64,000 bases of DNA from Stenopsyche tienmushanensis (taxonomy: Eukaryota; Arthropoda; Insecta; Trichoptera; Stenopsychidae): the NCBI GenBank assembly GCA_008973525.1, contig WACJ01000120.1, positions 868,001-932,000 on the forward strand, given 5' to 3'. The number at the start of each line of letters is the position of its first letter. Position 1 is the first letter of the stretch. Positions 24,601 through 35,877 of the stretch are shown here, piece by piece. Position numbers and translations under genes: made by a program. The notes beneath the pieces were generated by a model that was given only the letters and a program-made list of their open reading frames with translations, was not told the DNA's origin and ran no database searches.

Positions 24601-27600
24601 TATCGAGAAATTTTCAAAAAATCAAGATGAAAAGTACTGAATCGGATTATAATATTGCTGACAAATCTTATGACCCATACCAGTGTGCCGTGTGCAATTT
24701 AAGGTCAGTATACTTCAATACCTCAATATAATCCTGCTGAAAATATGTCTTTCGCAGATGGACTTATACTTGGATCAATAATAAAACATAGGTCAAGGGA
24801 TACCATCAACATTCATCAAATTGGAGTTTTTTTCTTCTTGTCAATTTAAATAATTTCTTTTTCACTTTCCTTTTTCTTATGTATGGTATTATATTAATCT
24901 AGTTTAACATTCTCGTCGTCCAGTTTGAATCAGTGATGTTACTAACGGAGCCCAAATCCAATCATGGGAAAGTAAAAGCGATTAGCTTGAATAGAGATAT
25001 GATACTGTAACGTACGGGATAAATATGTTGGAGTCCATATGTGACAGATCTTCTATTAGCTGTTGTTGTTTATCTTCAATCAATAAGTTTGACCGATTGC
25101 TCTGTGTTTGTGGACTGTGAACTCTGTGTGTTTGTGCTCTGTGGACAAAAATAAAGGGAAGATAAGCTAAATGGCAAGTATAATATAAAAAAGGGTTCTG
25201 CAAACATACAAGGGTAAAAATGTAGATTTCGAGATCGGCCTCGAAAGATCTGCCGTAGTTAACACTTGGAAGTCTTCTGCGAAAGATGTCAGTAAAGTAT
25301 AGATTTGATCGTCTTCTTTATATGCAGAATTTTAAGCTTGCATCTCTTCTTTTCAAGCTTTCCGAGCTTCCTTGGTCTCCATTGCGCTGCATCTATTCTG
25401 CCGACGAGCTCCTCATCCATTTGCCATGTATAATTTAAGCTCTGCAAGCGAAAAAATACTTGTAACTCGTTCATCAGCACTACAAGTGCTGAATTCCCTT
25501 CATTGAATAAGGCAACAGCTAAAAATGCCGCAACCTCGATTACTTTAAACACAGAATGTAGATGTTTTGGAGTCAATCGCCAAACGGTCAAATTAATCGC
25601 ATTTGTTCGCATTTTGTGTGTGACTACTCAAACATCTCCTCAGTAATTCATCTTTCGATAAATCTTCACATATCGGTTGAATTGCTTTTTGAAGGTCGGG
25701 GTGTAATGGAGAAGGGTGCACTTCAGGCTACGGCTTTCTGCCACTTGCACCAACTGTCATCTCCATCTGGATAGTTGTCGTGTTGTGGATTGTTGTCTGT
25801 TGATATCATGTGTGGAAATGTTGCCATTATAACCTTCTTCATGTCTTCGAAACTGTTAACTTTTTTCCAAATGCTACTGAGCTTTTTCATCAAAACCTCC
25901 ATCAATTTTCCTTTTCCGCCCAGATTTTTAGTCTTCTTGGACCTCTATTCTAAGAATTTGCAAATAAAGACGTCTATCAGCATCTCTCTCTTTTTTTATT
26001 TCCTTCTTCCCATAATACAGGTGTATAGAGCCAAGTAAGCGAATAAGGGTTGATTGAACAGTTACTTCGTACTTGCGCGAATTTCGAGAAACTGACGGGC
26101 GTTCATTTTAGGGCTCATAACATCGGAACAAAACGGAATTTTGTTGTGAAACTTTGAAAACACATTCTTGAATAGTTTGAACCAACCCCTGTAATTAATC
26201 ATATTTCTTAAAATTTCAGATTTACATTCTGCAATCAATTAGAAGACCACGTCAAAGAACTGCATAGGTTTGACGAAAATCCATCTTCAGAAATGGACCA
26301 ATCCAACTCTATTTGTTCTGAAGAAGCTGCCATAAAGTATACGTGTGAAACGTGCCATAAACATTTTGGAGAGAAAAGAAAACTTTTGAGTCATCTTCAG
26401 AGATGTGAAAATAGAAAGAGGCGCAAAGAAATGGCAAATGAAATGATTGACGCTGAAAATGTAAACAAATTTTTGTATTTAATCCTTTTTATAACGTACA
26501 TTTATTTTCATTAATTCAAATGAATTATCTTTATTATTTTCAGGTTAGTGGTAGGGACAGTGCCGAGGGTTCTATAGAAGATGATTTCAAGCATGAAGAT
26601 GCTGTTTCCGAAGACTCTTTGGATACTTTTTTGAAACGGAGTAAAATAAAAACAGAGCCTGAAATTGTTATTACCACTCCTGAAGAACTAGGAGTATCCT
26701 ATATGGATATTGACAGAAAAGCTATGAGACATGCCAATTTAGATAACAAAGATAGTAAGCATTTCAAAAAAAGTAAATCGCTTAAAAAAGCCAACGGCAT
26801 CAATAAGAAGGATAAACACAGAAAGAAGCTTGGGCATCACGATAAGGAGATTTTAGGAGGATTACCGGAAGATTTTTATGAAGAGAAACCAGAATGTGAT
26901 GAAGAGATTAAGAGTGAAGTGCCTTATTCCTGTTCGATGTGTGAACGAAAATTTAGGAAACTACTCACACTAAATATGCACTTAAAAAAACACGAAGAGC
27001 AACTATCTAAAGTTTATACTTGTCAGCAATGCAAAAGGTATTTTTTTACATTCATTCCAATTTACCATAATTAAAATGTAACGTATTTTTAAAAAATACT
27101 TCCAAATAAAATGTAGTGTAGAGATTTGAGTAATTAGGCTGAAAAAATTGATATGAAATTAATATCTCAAATAGTAGGCTAATTGCGTGTAAACGTATTC
27201 ATATAAAATACTTAATAATCATGATTATTCATATTATTACGTTATATTCAACACAAAAACGTATTAACAAGCTTCGAGCACCTTATCTACTCTAGCAACC
27301 CCCCTCGGTATCCACTTTCGCATTGCTTCAAGAGAGTGTTTTATTTTTCTTATTTACTGTTGACAATCTTCAAATTCTCTCCTTGATTTCCTTTTTAGTC
27401 ATTATATGTTTTATGAATGAACTACATGCTTCCCAGTTGTGGGATTGGAACATTATTCATATTATATTGTCAGCACTAGGCCAAATTGTCTAAAACTATG
27501 TGTATTTAAATTTTATCTAATATTTCACAATTTTGCAGGGAATTCCAACGAAAAGGTCATTTGGACAATCATATTTTGACTCATTCCAGTGAAAAGGGAT

Positions 27601-29494
27601 TTGCATGCAGCATATGTCCAAAAGCTTTTGCTAGACAAGATAGTTTATCCATACATATTGCAAACCATAAAGGACTCAAGAAACATCAATGCAATTTTTG
27701 CGAAAAAGGTAAACATATTACATGCAATAACGATGAGATCAAGTTTTAATTATATTTCATCAGAAAATATAACATACTTTAAAATAAAATAATTTCTCAT
27801 TTCATATTTATAGGATTTAATGTTCTTTCGACTCTAAAAGATCACATTCGAACACATACAGGTGAAAAACCTTTCCTTTGCTCCATATGTGGAAGAGGTT
27901 TCAGTCAAAGTACAAACCTAAAAGAACATGTTCGTCGACATCAAGGCTATAAACCATTCAAATGCGTCCATTGTGAACAAACGTAAGTGAAGAAAATTTT
28001 TAAATTATCCTTACAGCATTACTTATTACAGTGTACTATCCGGTGCAGATAATCCGGTGTGCGGATTATCCATGCCTGTGGCGCATCTTCTCTCAGATGT
28101 TGTTTTATCTTAAATCGATAAGCTTGATCCTGTCATTAATCAAATTAACAAAAACGTAAAGATAAGCAAGTGCGAACAGACAAGGGTAGGAATGCAAGTT
28201 TCGAGGTCGATCTCGAAAGATATTTAAACAGTTATCATCTGGAAAACATTATAGAAATACGTAAAAATAAGACACTGGATTCACTTTTCGAATTGCGCTA
28301 CATTTAATCCATCTCTGTCTCTCTTCGAGCTCAACGTACAAGAGTGCTCTTTCTGAATCATTAGAATTTGCTCGCAAATACGCGATCATACTATCATACA
28401 GGTTAACTATGAGCGTTTTTCGTATTAAAATTAAGAAATAAAAATTTGTATTGTAAATATGATATTATAATCAAAAACCAAGTATTATTTCGATGATTTG
28501 GATTATCCGTGTTTGTCCTCCCCTGCAGTCCCCCGGATAATCGAGAGTCTACTGTATATTGTTTTTATCATGACTGAGATTCTTGAATAGATCTTTAAAA
28601 AGCTCTCGAATATGCAACAAATTAATTTATGTTTTACAGATTTGTATCTAAAGGCGAATTAGAAGCTCATACCCGTAAGCATAGCGGAGCTCATCCATTT
28701 GTGTGCGATGTTTGCGGAGGAGGATTTACAACTTCTAGTTCACTGGTAAAACATAAACGAATTCATACTGGTGAACGACCATATCAGTGTGATTTTTGTA
28801 CTATGAGATTTACAGCTTTGGGAACACTTAAAAATCATAGGCGCAGACATACTGGTGAAAAACCGTATAAGTAAGTTGTTTACACATCTTCTTAGTTATG
28901 TTTTCCACCACGTGTAACACTGGCAAACAGTATCATCAAACGTCGCCACTTGTAGACTAGCAACATTTTCATTATAAATTGTTGTCGCTAAGATATATGA
29001 ATATTTATTTCCAGGTGTATTTATTGTGATAAAGCTTTTGCACAGAAGAACGATCTTGTTTCACATACTCGTACTCACACGGGGGAAAGACCTTTTGTAT
29101 GCACTGTATGTGGCCATGCTTTCCGTCAAAGCTCTGCTCTTAAAACTCACTTTAAAATACACAGTCAAGCAGATCATGATCCTCTTAAAATGGAGAAAAG
29201 GGCAATGAAAATCATTGAGACACCATTGACAGTTGAAGCCATACAGGTTTTTTCAAATTTTTACTAAACGTTTTGTGTGATTCGATTTTCTAATGAAAAT
29301 GTTATTATTTGAATTATTATTTTTCGTAAATATGTGCAATATGATCGTGACACCTACCATTCATGTGACCATGCTTTTAATACTTATTATTGTTTTATTT
29401 TTAGCTTGTTACCAATCTGATGGCAGGAAAAGAGTGCACAGATGACAATTCTTCAGTCAATATAATGACACCAAAAAGTGAAACCAGTCACTGA
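18611..29494 (+). CDS. ZAD domain C2H2 zinc-finger protein, 12 fingers, complete, 9 exons
   Basis: Probable nuclear DNA-binding regulator. Coding exons: 18611-18751, 24348-24703, 26220-26460, 26544-27037, 27539-27708, 27814-27982, 28640-28870, 29015-29246, 29405-29494; all GT-AG, frame continuous, 707 aa. Residues 1-75 form the zinc-finger-associated domain (ZAD), a dimerisation module, with its two cysteine pairs VCRTC and YICGQC (about 12/15 and 59/62). Finger 1 (CAVC at about 160, His at 176 and 181) is split by intron 2. Finger 2 (CETC...HLQRC) ends in Cys instead of the last His. After an acidic/Lys-rich linker come finger 3 (CSMC) and then nine tandem fingers from CQQC to CTVC, with TGEKP-type linkers. 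The start is ATG in CTCAATGG, which puts the ZAD at the N-terminus; an in-frame ATG at 18545 is an alternative. Intron 1 (5.6 kb) is filled with transposons. DNA target and orthologue unknown. Confidence 0.93.
19506..19977 (-). pseudogene. LINE reverse transcriptase C-terminal remnant with (GAA)n tail
   Basis: The minus strand encodes the end of a non-LTR retrotransposon polyprotein: [13 protein letters not shown], then [38 protein letters not shown] and [20 protein letters not shown]. These are the thumb and post-RT blocks seen in many insect endonuclease-reverse transcriptase annotations. It ends in a (GAA)n microsatellite at 19506-19535 (CTT on plus), a LINE 3' tail. The 5' part is missing (truncated copy). 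It lies in intron 1 of the zinc-finger gene. Confidence 0.85.
20909..22275 (-). pseudogene. hAT transposase remnant (SCAND3/ZBED5-like), interrupted
   Basis: The 5' part at 21991-22275 reads [35 protein letters not shown], then a leucine-rich block; frames down to about 21840 continue with LLFHTEVR. The 3' part at 20909-21290 reads [19 protein letters not shown] and [11 protein letters not shown] to the end. This is the hAT group best known through SCAND3/ZBED5-type proteins. In-frame stops occur, and about 0.5 kb of foreign repeat (about 21300-21830) separates the two parts. The copy is dead and lies in intron 1 of the zinc-finger gene. Confidence 0.85.
21300..21830 (+). repeat. Repeat inserted in the hAT remnant; inverted copy at 51600-52090
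   Basis: About 480 bases match the reverse complement of 51600-52090 over nearly their whole length. Landmarks are AGAGTGCTCTT-like sequence, a GA-rich stretch (CGGACAGAGACAAAGAGAA), TTATGCAAAGAAACGACCGA and AGTAATCGGTGTAAAGCGAT. A related but more diverged copy is at 54780-55130, and a short piece lies at 28320-28360 inside a pogo-like element. No coding capacity is visible. Confidence 0.7.
22276..22580 (+). pseudogene. LINE reverse transcriptase fragment
   Basis: Plus-strand peptide [15 protein letters not shown], then [50 protein letters not shown]. This is the segment after the FADD active site of a non-LTR reverse transcriptase. It is cut off on both sides, abutting the hAT remnant on the left and a Mutator-like fragment on the right, in intron 1 of the zinc-finger gene. 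Confidence 0.8.
22600..23105 (-). pseudogene. Mutator-like transposon fragment
   Basis: The minus strand contains [60 protein letters not shown] and an [16 protein letters not shown] tail. It is the same family as 25300-26005, with which it shares most of its length, and 12250-12725. A frameshift lies upstream of the QNAN block. Confidence 0.65.
23110..24347. other. Rest of zinc-finger gene intron 1
   Basis: AT-rich sequence without recognisable coding or transposon motifs. A polypyrimidine tract and AG acceptor at 24346-24347 end the intron. Confidence 0.5.
25300..26005 (-). pseudogene. Longest Mutator-like transposon fragment of the window, intron 2 of the zinc-finger gene
   Basis: Read on minus: [59 protein letters not shown] with a stop (25723-25905). 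After a frame change come [40 protein letters not shown] and a Lys-rich end. The [11 protein letters not shown] block followed by an NLTVW block is what I recall from arthropod Mutator-like transposase domain proteins. Without a search this stays a tentative family call. Confidence 0.65.
28029..28554. mobile_element. pogo/Tigger-like MITE in a zinc-finger gene intron
   Basis: Left end CAGTGTACTATCCGGTGCAG; right end reads, on minus, CAGTAGACTCTCGATTATCC. Both then contain a GGATAATC-type motif. The element is flanked by TA on each side (28027-28028, 28555-28556), the pogo/Tc1 target duplication. At 526 bp with no transposase frame it is non-autonomous. It carries internally a piece of the repeat seen at 21300-21830. 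It lies in the intron between exons 6 and 7, splitting the finger 8 coding sequence. Confidence 0.75.
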
Positions 29495-29712
29495 AACAAT
29501 TCTATTTAATTTTTTAAAGCATGAATCTATTAATATAAATATTATGTTAAGGAATCTTTATAAGGTATATAAAAGTAATTTTGTCTAATGTATTTTATAA
29601 TTAAGTTTTATGACCTGCGCATTTTTATTTTAAAGATCTGCAACGTTTGCATTTTATGTATTGCTAAGTATATTACATCAAAAACGCTACTATTTCTTAC
29701 CTTACCCTACAG

Positions 29713-29961
29713 CAGCGGTTCTTAAACTTATTTAGTCTGCGGACCCCCTCTTGAAATAACATTTTTTCGCGGACCCCGTCCGACTATTTTACATCGTTCT
29801 TGAGACTTCATTTTTAAAACAAACAAACATTTCTTGGTCAAATATTGATTTAAATAGATCTTCTTATAATGTTTTCTGTAAATAATTCCACAAAAATATC
29901 TCGTTCGAGTATAGATAAATGTTTTTTAATATTTATGCGAGCCCCAGTTTAAGAATCGCTA
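29713..29961. mobile_element. hAT-type MITE, family CAGCGGTTCTTAAAC, copy 1
   Basis: Starts CAGCGGTTCTTAAACT and ends with a near inverted repeat (AGTTTAAGAATCGCTA). Flanked by the perfect 8-bp duplication CCCTACAG (29705-29712 and 29962-29969). The interior matches, in inverse orientation, the element at 53879-54104 (shared CAAACAAACATTTCTT and AATAATTCCAC). It sits 220 bases beyond the zinc-finger stop codon, possibly in its 3' UTR. Confidence 0.92.
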
Positions 29962-30359
29962 CCCTACAGGATTATTCTACATTCTGCCAAAATCCTAGGT
30001 TAGTTTTCATTGCTTTTAAAATTTTGCATAAATGAACAATTATTTAAGCAAACTGCAACTTGGTGATCAAATAAATGTAATTGTTTCCCTTTTATGTGTT
30101 TATATTTAAGAACTGAATAGTAATATATTACTTCACCGTAACCAAAGGGCTACCTAAGTTTTAAGATCCAAGTTCTCTGTTTTTTTTTTTTTTTTCAAAA
30201 TTATTTGACGACCTTACCATTCATATTTCGTAAATAAATAACTAGTTTACTCTAACAATAATATGCTATGTTTGATATTTACAAAGATGCATTATTGTAT
30301 TAAATTTGAAATTAGAAAGAAGTACTTCAGGGAATATTTCATATATCAAGGGTACCGAA

Positions 30360-31330
30360 AAGTCTTTGCCGATTGTTTAATTTCTACCTACTCTTTTCCA
30401 CAGGTTTTCAGGTTTTTTGATTCCTCTTTTTTATTCAAATTTTTGTCTCAAATTGTTCCCAATTAATTCTTGACATTTGACTCTCAATTTTTGTTCATCC
30501 TTTCCAATTGCTGACAATACACATCTGCAGTTATTGTTTTGCCAGTTTTCATAAATTCATAATAAATAATTCGTTGATGATCCCAACAAACGCACTAAAG
30601 AGTCTTTCCGCTCATCAATCCAGGCTTCAAGAGTCGAAACTGGTTTTTGTTTCGACGAAAGTCATTGATGTTTGCGACTTATGTTGTCATAAACAACCCA
30701 TTTTCCATCCCCAGTTACAACTCTGTGCAAAAAGGAACGAACTTTTTGTCTTGACAACAGCTTTTCGTGTATTCAGTTGGACTACATCATGAATACTAAT
30801 GAGGTTTGGCGTTCGACATCGCCATCGACAGCTCGTGAAGAATCGGCTTCTCCCACTCCAAATCCACGAGTAAAAGCCTATATAAAGGGCTGCACTGCAA
30901 TCCTCATCCTCTTCTATATATTATTCCACACACTCTCTCTCTGGAGCTCTGCTCCCCGAGCCTTTGACGGTATTTATAGACTCCGAGTCGCCGTCAAGTT
31001 GAGCTCTCAAATAATTCGTTATTTGTCATAATTCTTCCTTCTTTACTTTACTTATCCATTATCTCGCCAAGTTGCTTTAATTAGCCTAAATCAACTATTC
31101 AGTTGTTTAGCACATTCCTTATTGTATTTTGTTATAACCATGTCTATTATTATTCGGACAATATTCGATTCGCCTATTCGATTCGTCTTCCTGATACGTT
31201 TTAAATGCTCTTGAGTTGTCGACGACAGTAATACGGTGACAGTGAATGCATCCTCTGCGATAATTCTTCAGTACTTAATTGAGGATCTGTTTCCACCATG
31301 GCTCTCAAATTATCAAAATTTGAGGGTCTT
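30360..31330 (-). pseudogene. mariner transposase remnant, copy 1
   Basis: The minus strand of 30480-30780 encodes a broken segment with TGDGKWVVYDNISRK-like sequence, the block around the first catalytic Asp of mariner transposases. It is over its whole length homologous to 49240-49590. The part at 31130-31330 matches 49600-49700 and holds the N-terminal side. Between them lies a non-homologous insert of about 350 bp. Multiple stops. Confidence 0.75.
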
Positions 31331-31399
31331 CCAGTTCTAGGGGCATCTTTAAAACATCAATCACCCGACACAAACGGAGCCCAAACAGACTTATGATTG

Positions 31400-32280
31400 C
31401 GCTTACAGCCCTATCAAAGAGCCCCGGCCACCGACAATGCTTGCTGCCACTTTCGTCTGTCCTGGGCCTCCTCCCTCCAATTGCTTGGGCCTAGACGAGT
31501 GGCGTCTTTTTTCACTTGATAAGCCCAGCGTAACCGAGGTCTTCCAATGGGTCTACTGCCACCCGGTTGAATATCTAAAACAGCTCAGGGGTCTCGGTGT
31601 GTCGGCATCCGTGCCACATGACCTGCCCAATGGAGACGGCGGGTTCAGACTTACATGTCCATGATTCACCCCCGTACACCACTACCGGCCTAATCAATGT
31701 TTTATATATTTTAGTTTTAATCGATAGTGATTTGTTTCCTAATATATTTTTCAAGCCATGATAGCACCAATTGCTGTATTGAATCCTGGTGGTTATTTCA
31801 TTATATATCAAGTTCTTCTCCATGAGGATGGATCCTAGATATTTAAAATCCCGGACCCTTTCAATTACATTGTTATTGACACTCACAGAGGAACATCCTT
31901 CAGTATTCACTCTCGAAACCGTCATTAATTTAGTTTTGTCATAATCGATTGATATACCGAGGGTAGCAGCAGCCCCGTCGATAGACGTAAGCGCCGCCAA
32001 AGTTTCCGACCTTGGTTTCGCCACGATGTCGATGTCGTCCGCAAAGGCAAGATACATTATATGTTCCATGGATGTGCGCGTCCCAATATGCCAGCCTCCC
32101 TCATAATTGTTTCCAAAACAATATTAAAGAGAATCGGGGAGAGGGCGTCCCCCTGTCTAACTCCCATCGTAATCTCGAGAAAGGTTCCGACAGGATGCCG
32201 TTGGAACGTACAACACTAACTGATCCAGTCATACACATCCTCGACAGCCTCAACAGCTTACCCGATGTCTATCAAAATTG
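31400..32280 (-). pseudogene. LINE reverse transcriptase domain remnant
   Basis: Minus strand: a GTPSPRFSLILF block (corresponding to the GDALSP motif) at about 32150; MYLAFADDIDIVAKPRSETL at about 32000-32055, with FADD as the polymerase active site; [30 protein letters not shown]. Frame changes follow, and a 3' region reading PRTDESGSKHCRWPG ends near 31400. The 3' part matches 35290-35560 in inverted orientation. It is a truncated, dead copy. Confidence 0.85.
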
Positions 32281-32289
32281 ACAAGAACT

Positions 32290-33990
32290 TACCGGTACCC
32301 TTATTATATTAACGTTAAATTCCAAATGTTTTATACTTATTCTAATTTTTACATTTCAAAAAAATATATCTGATTGCATTTGCGTTTTCAGCATTGAAAA
32401 GTTCATTTTTATTAATTAAAGCGTATATGTAAATGTGTGTATTTCGTTTATGTTGAATTATTTGAAAGTTAGTATATTCAGGTCTGATCAATCCAAACTA
32501 TGAAATAGCTGTTATAAATTAAGATAATGGAAAGAATTTGTTGCTTAACTCTTTGGAAGACCGATTTTAATACATTAGCAGGATAAAGAAAAATATTTCT
32601 TTTATCATCAATAATGAACTTGCGGAACCCTGTGAAAGGAAAAATTAGAATGCATCAGCGACCTTCAAAAACCTATTTATGAACTCATTGACATTAAAAA
32701 AAATCTTGAAAGCGTTGTATGAAATTAAGCACATTGTTAGAAATGGTAGCAATGCCCTACGACTCCATATAAATGAGTGGTAAGAAAAGTATACATTGGC
32801 TTTCGAAGAATTTAGAACCAATTTTATAATTGTATGTGCATATGTTACATTTAAATATTGCAAAAATTATAAATGTATATTTTTATTTGTTCTGCAAATA
32901 TATGTAGCATGGAATATTAAAGTATTGAAATAATAACATCGTCAATTTCTTTATTGAAAAACAAACAAATTGATCAAATCTGATTTATAATCTTTTTTAT
33001 TGCTTACGTCTCATCCTTTAAAATATATTCGGTGTCATCTTCGCATTAATGATGGTTTGAAAATTATTGTGCTGCTGTGCATTTATGTTATATAATTTTT
33101 TAGTCTTTTGCGCCCATGACATAATAGTTTTGTTACGAAATAAATATGACATGCCCTGCTGGCGGTTTGGTACCATTGCTCATTTTGTAATGCTTGTCGT
33201 GGAATTTGGCATAATAATATATGTAATAAGCTTTAATGGTATGAAAGATAATATGCGACATAAGTAACCAAAAAATATATATTATCTCTATGATGCAAAA
33301 TACAATTATTTATTTATATTATTATTTAATATTAGCTGAAAATCACACAGGTTCGGTTGAATATTTATGAGGTTTTTTAGTGAACTGCAATCTTTAGGTA
33401 TTTTTATTGAATCTTAAGTGTACATAATTAAAGAATCAAAAACTTAATTTTAAATACGCATTTGATTGAGATGCAATATAAACATCCGAGTGGTATAGTG
33501 AGGTGAGACATATTGAAATTTGAATTTAACAACTCTCTGTTTCCAGACACACGAGGACAAGATAAAATTAGAATAATTTTTTGTCTGAGATAAATGCATA
33601 TTTCATTTATTATTATAATTTAGTGTGTATATATTATTAGATGGATTGTAATCTAGTGTCGTAATGAATTCAATTGTGTACGGTTATTCAAATCTGTAAA
33701 ATGAAACAAGCATACTTGCTTACTTATGCTTATGTTTTTTTTGTTTAATATATCTTGTCTCGATATTTTATTATTTAATATCTTTTCATCATATTAAATT
33801 GTCTTGAAAAATATGTTTGATGTCATTCGACATATTTTTTTAAATGTCCTCATGACATTGTTACTTACACATTACATTGGTTATGAAATAATTTATTGGT
33901 CATAATTTTGTTGTAAATTAAAATGATTTTTATTTAAGAGGTATTTTTGCAAATATGAATTTCAATAAAATAAAAAACATTTATCAACTG
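32290..33990. other. AT-rich gene-free stretch
   Basis: No convincing gene. An open frame at 33067-33267 reads a hydrophobic segment, but lacks any recognised family, splice context or neighbours. Confidence 0.45.
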
Positions 33991-34749
33991 CAAAAAATTT
34001 TTGTATACACTCAAACCTCTTTTTATGCCATTTCGAAGTTATGCCGTTTGTTAATTTTTAAAATTTATTTCATAAAGAGTACATACCGAGATATTTTGGA
34101 TAAAATAGGAAATACATCATCAACGCTAACTGGAATTTGGAGAAAAAATATAATTTGGGACAGTTTGTAATTAAAATAATTAGTATTTCTCTAGTGGATG
34201 TCTGTCATTTGAGATGCCAGATGTCAGACATCCTTAAGATTTTACCAATGATTCAAGACGTCCTTTAAATGTTATATTTTAATTGCCTTATTGTTTTTTT
34301 ACTAACTTTTTTTATGCGATTTCGGATATATTTTATAAAAATGTTTCAAAGTTATGCGGTTTTTAAAAACCATGGAACGCATCTTCACTTTTTCTATGTA
34401 AATTATAGCTTTTTTGTGCGATTTTCCGCGCTGGACTGAATTTAAAAAAAACATTCTTATTGAAATCCTACTATCGGTAAAGTGAAAAGTAATCAAATTC
34501 TTTTTGCTGGTAATTTTTTTTTTTAACCTTTCAAGTGCCAATGTCTCGCACGCGTGCTGACTTCGTATGCCAGCATCCTATTTAAAGTTCATAAAAACTG
34601 CACAAGAAAAAAATTGCCACAAATAGTAACTATGAGAGTTGTAAGGGTTAAATAACTTCAGCAGAAGTTATAAGGCTGCCTATTGAATTATCTTTGCTAT
34701 GTGACTGAATCTATTTTGAGATGTATCTGAGAAACGGAGAGCAAATGTC

Positions 34750-34940
34750 GCCACTTAAATTTGTCTTATCTGTGATATGTCCATCATGACGCGGATGTCC
34801 TTAAATTCATTTTTAAACTGTTTAAACCAACGATGAAACTCGTTTAGTTTCAGAATATTCCCATAAGTATCGGTGACTTTTTTAAGTGCTTTGTTTACAT
34901 TCATTCCGCGGTCGGATAAAAACAGCATAAAATGGCGCAA
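34750..34940 (-). pseudogene. mariner N-terminal (HTH) fragment, decayed
   Basis: Minus strand: NVNKALKKVTDTYGNILKLN then EFHRWFKQFKNEFKDIR, resembling the first helix-turn-helix of mariner transposases (family pattern ...WF.RFK.G...). Less than 65 residues remain. The assignment is tentative. Confidence 0.5.
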
Positions 34941-35189
34941 ATGCGCTGCTTCTATTTTTGGTCTCTCTGGCGAGAGACAAGGCGTAAAATGATAAAAATT
35001 ACATAGTGAACATCATGGCTCACAAAAACAATATTGTAGAGTGAAAATGGTTCATAAAACCCATTGAAAATATCGTCTACAAATTGTTCAATATTCATTT
35101 TTCTTACTGCAGCGAGCTGTATTTAATGTCAACCTTTTCCGTTTATAGCGTTTCTGATATCGGAACAGTCTAAAAAACAATGCAGCCTC

Positions 35190-35575
35190 CTAATTTGTGT
35201 TAAATTGGCCTCATTCGATTTCTATTAGACTTAATGTGTTTAATTTTTTTGCTGCGAAACCATTAGGTCCAATCAAGAGATCATGGACATGTACGGCAAG
35301 GAGACTATTACTAGCTTCGTCTGAACCTCCATTGGGTAGATCATGTGGCACGGATGCCGCAACACCGAGTCCCCTGAGCCGTCTTGGACTTCCAACTGAG
35401 TGGCAGTAGACCCTTCAAAAGACCTCGGCTACACTGCGCTAGTCAAATAGTAAAAGACGCCGCACGTCTGGGCCTGGGCAATTGAAGGAAGGAGGCCCAG
35501 GACAGACGAAAATGGCAACAAGCATTGTCGGCGGCCCGGGCTCTCTCATAGGGCTATAGGCGCCACCACAAGAAG
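35190..35575 (+). mobile_element. LINE 3'-terminal fragment with (GAA)n tail
   Basis: The stretch GGGCCTGGGCAATTGAAGGA to GGCAACAAGCATTGTCGGC is the inverted counterpart of 31420-31500 at the end of the LINE remnant. The tail AAGAAGAAGAA at 35570-35580 marks the 3' end. The upstream peptide includes SCGTDAATPSPLSRLG, the other copy's TDAD-like block. Heavily 5' truncated. Confidence 0.75.
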
Positions 35576-35877
35576 AAGAATCACCAGTCCAGAACTTAGG
35601 ACTTCTGTGGTGAAGAATTTCATCACCCGCACACCAATATACGTGGCTCCCCCCACTCCACTAACATACTGTGTCAAACTTTAAAAAATATTTTTATGTT
35701 CAATAAAGATCGCCTAGTCAACACACTAAATATCAATATTCTATATTTAATACTTTTTATTTAACGCTTTCGCAGACATTTCAAAATTATTTGCACCTCA
35801 TGTGGGACATCAATTATCGACGCGATTCATGAAAATAAAAAAAATCACTAAAATACAATAAGTAGGGACATTATTAA

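Noticed and set aside
33067..33267. 66-residue frame with a membrane-like segment
   Set aside because: No family, no splice or promoter context, isolated in AT-rich DNA.
34196..34233. Hairpin GGATGTCTG...CAGACATCC as a candidate structured RNA
   Set aside because: Only 9 paired bases with a 20-base loop and no neighbouring signal; expected by chance in 64 kb.
34005..34530. Possible pogo-type element starting ACACTCAAACCTCTTTTTAT
   Set aside because: Repeated TTATGC motifs are suggestive, but no matching inverted end with TA flank was found.
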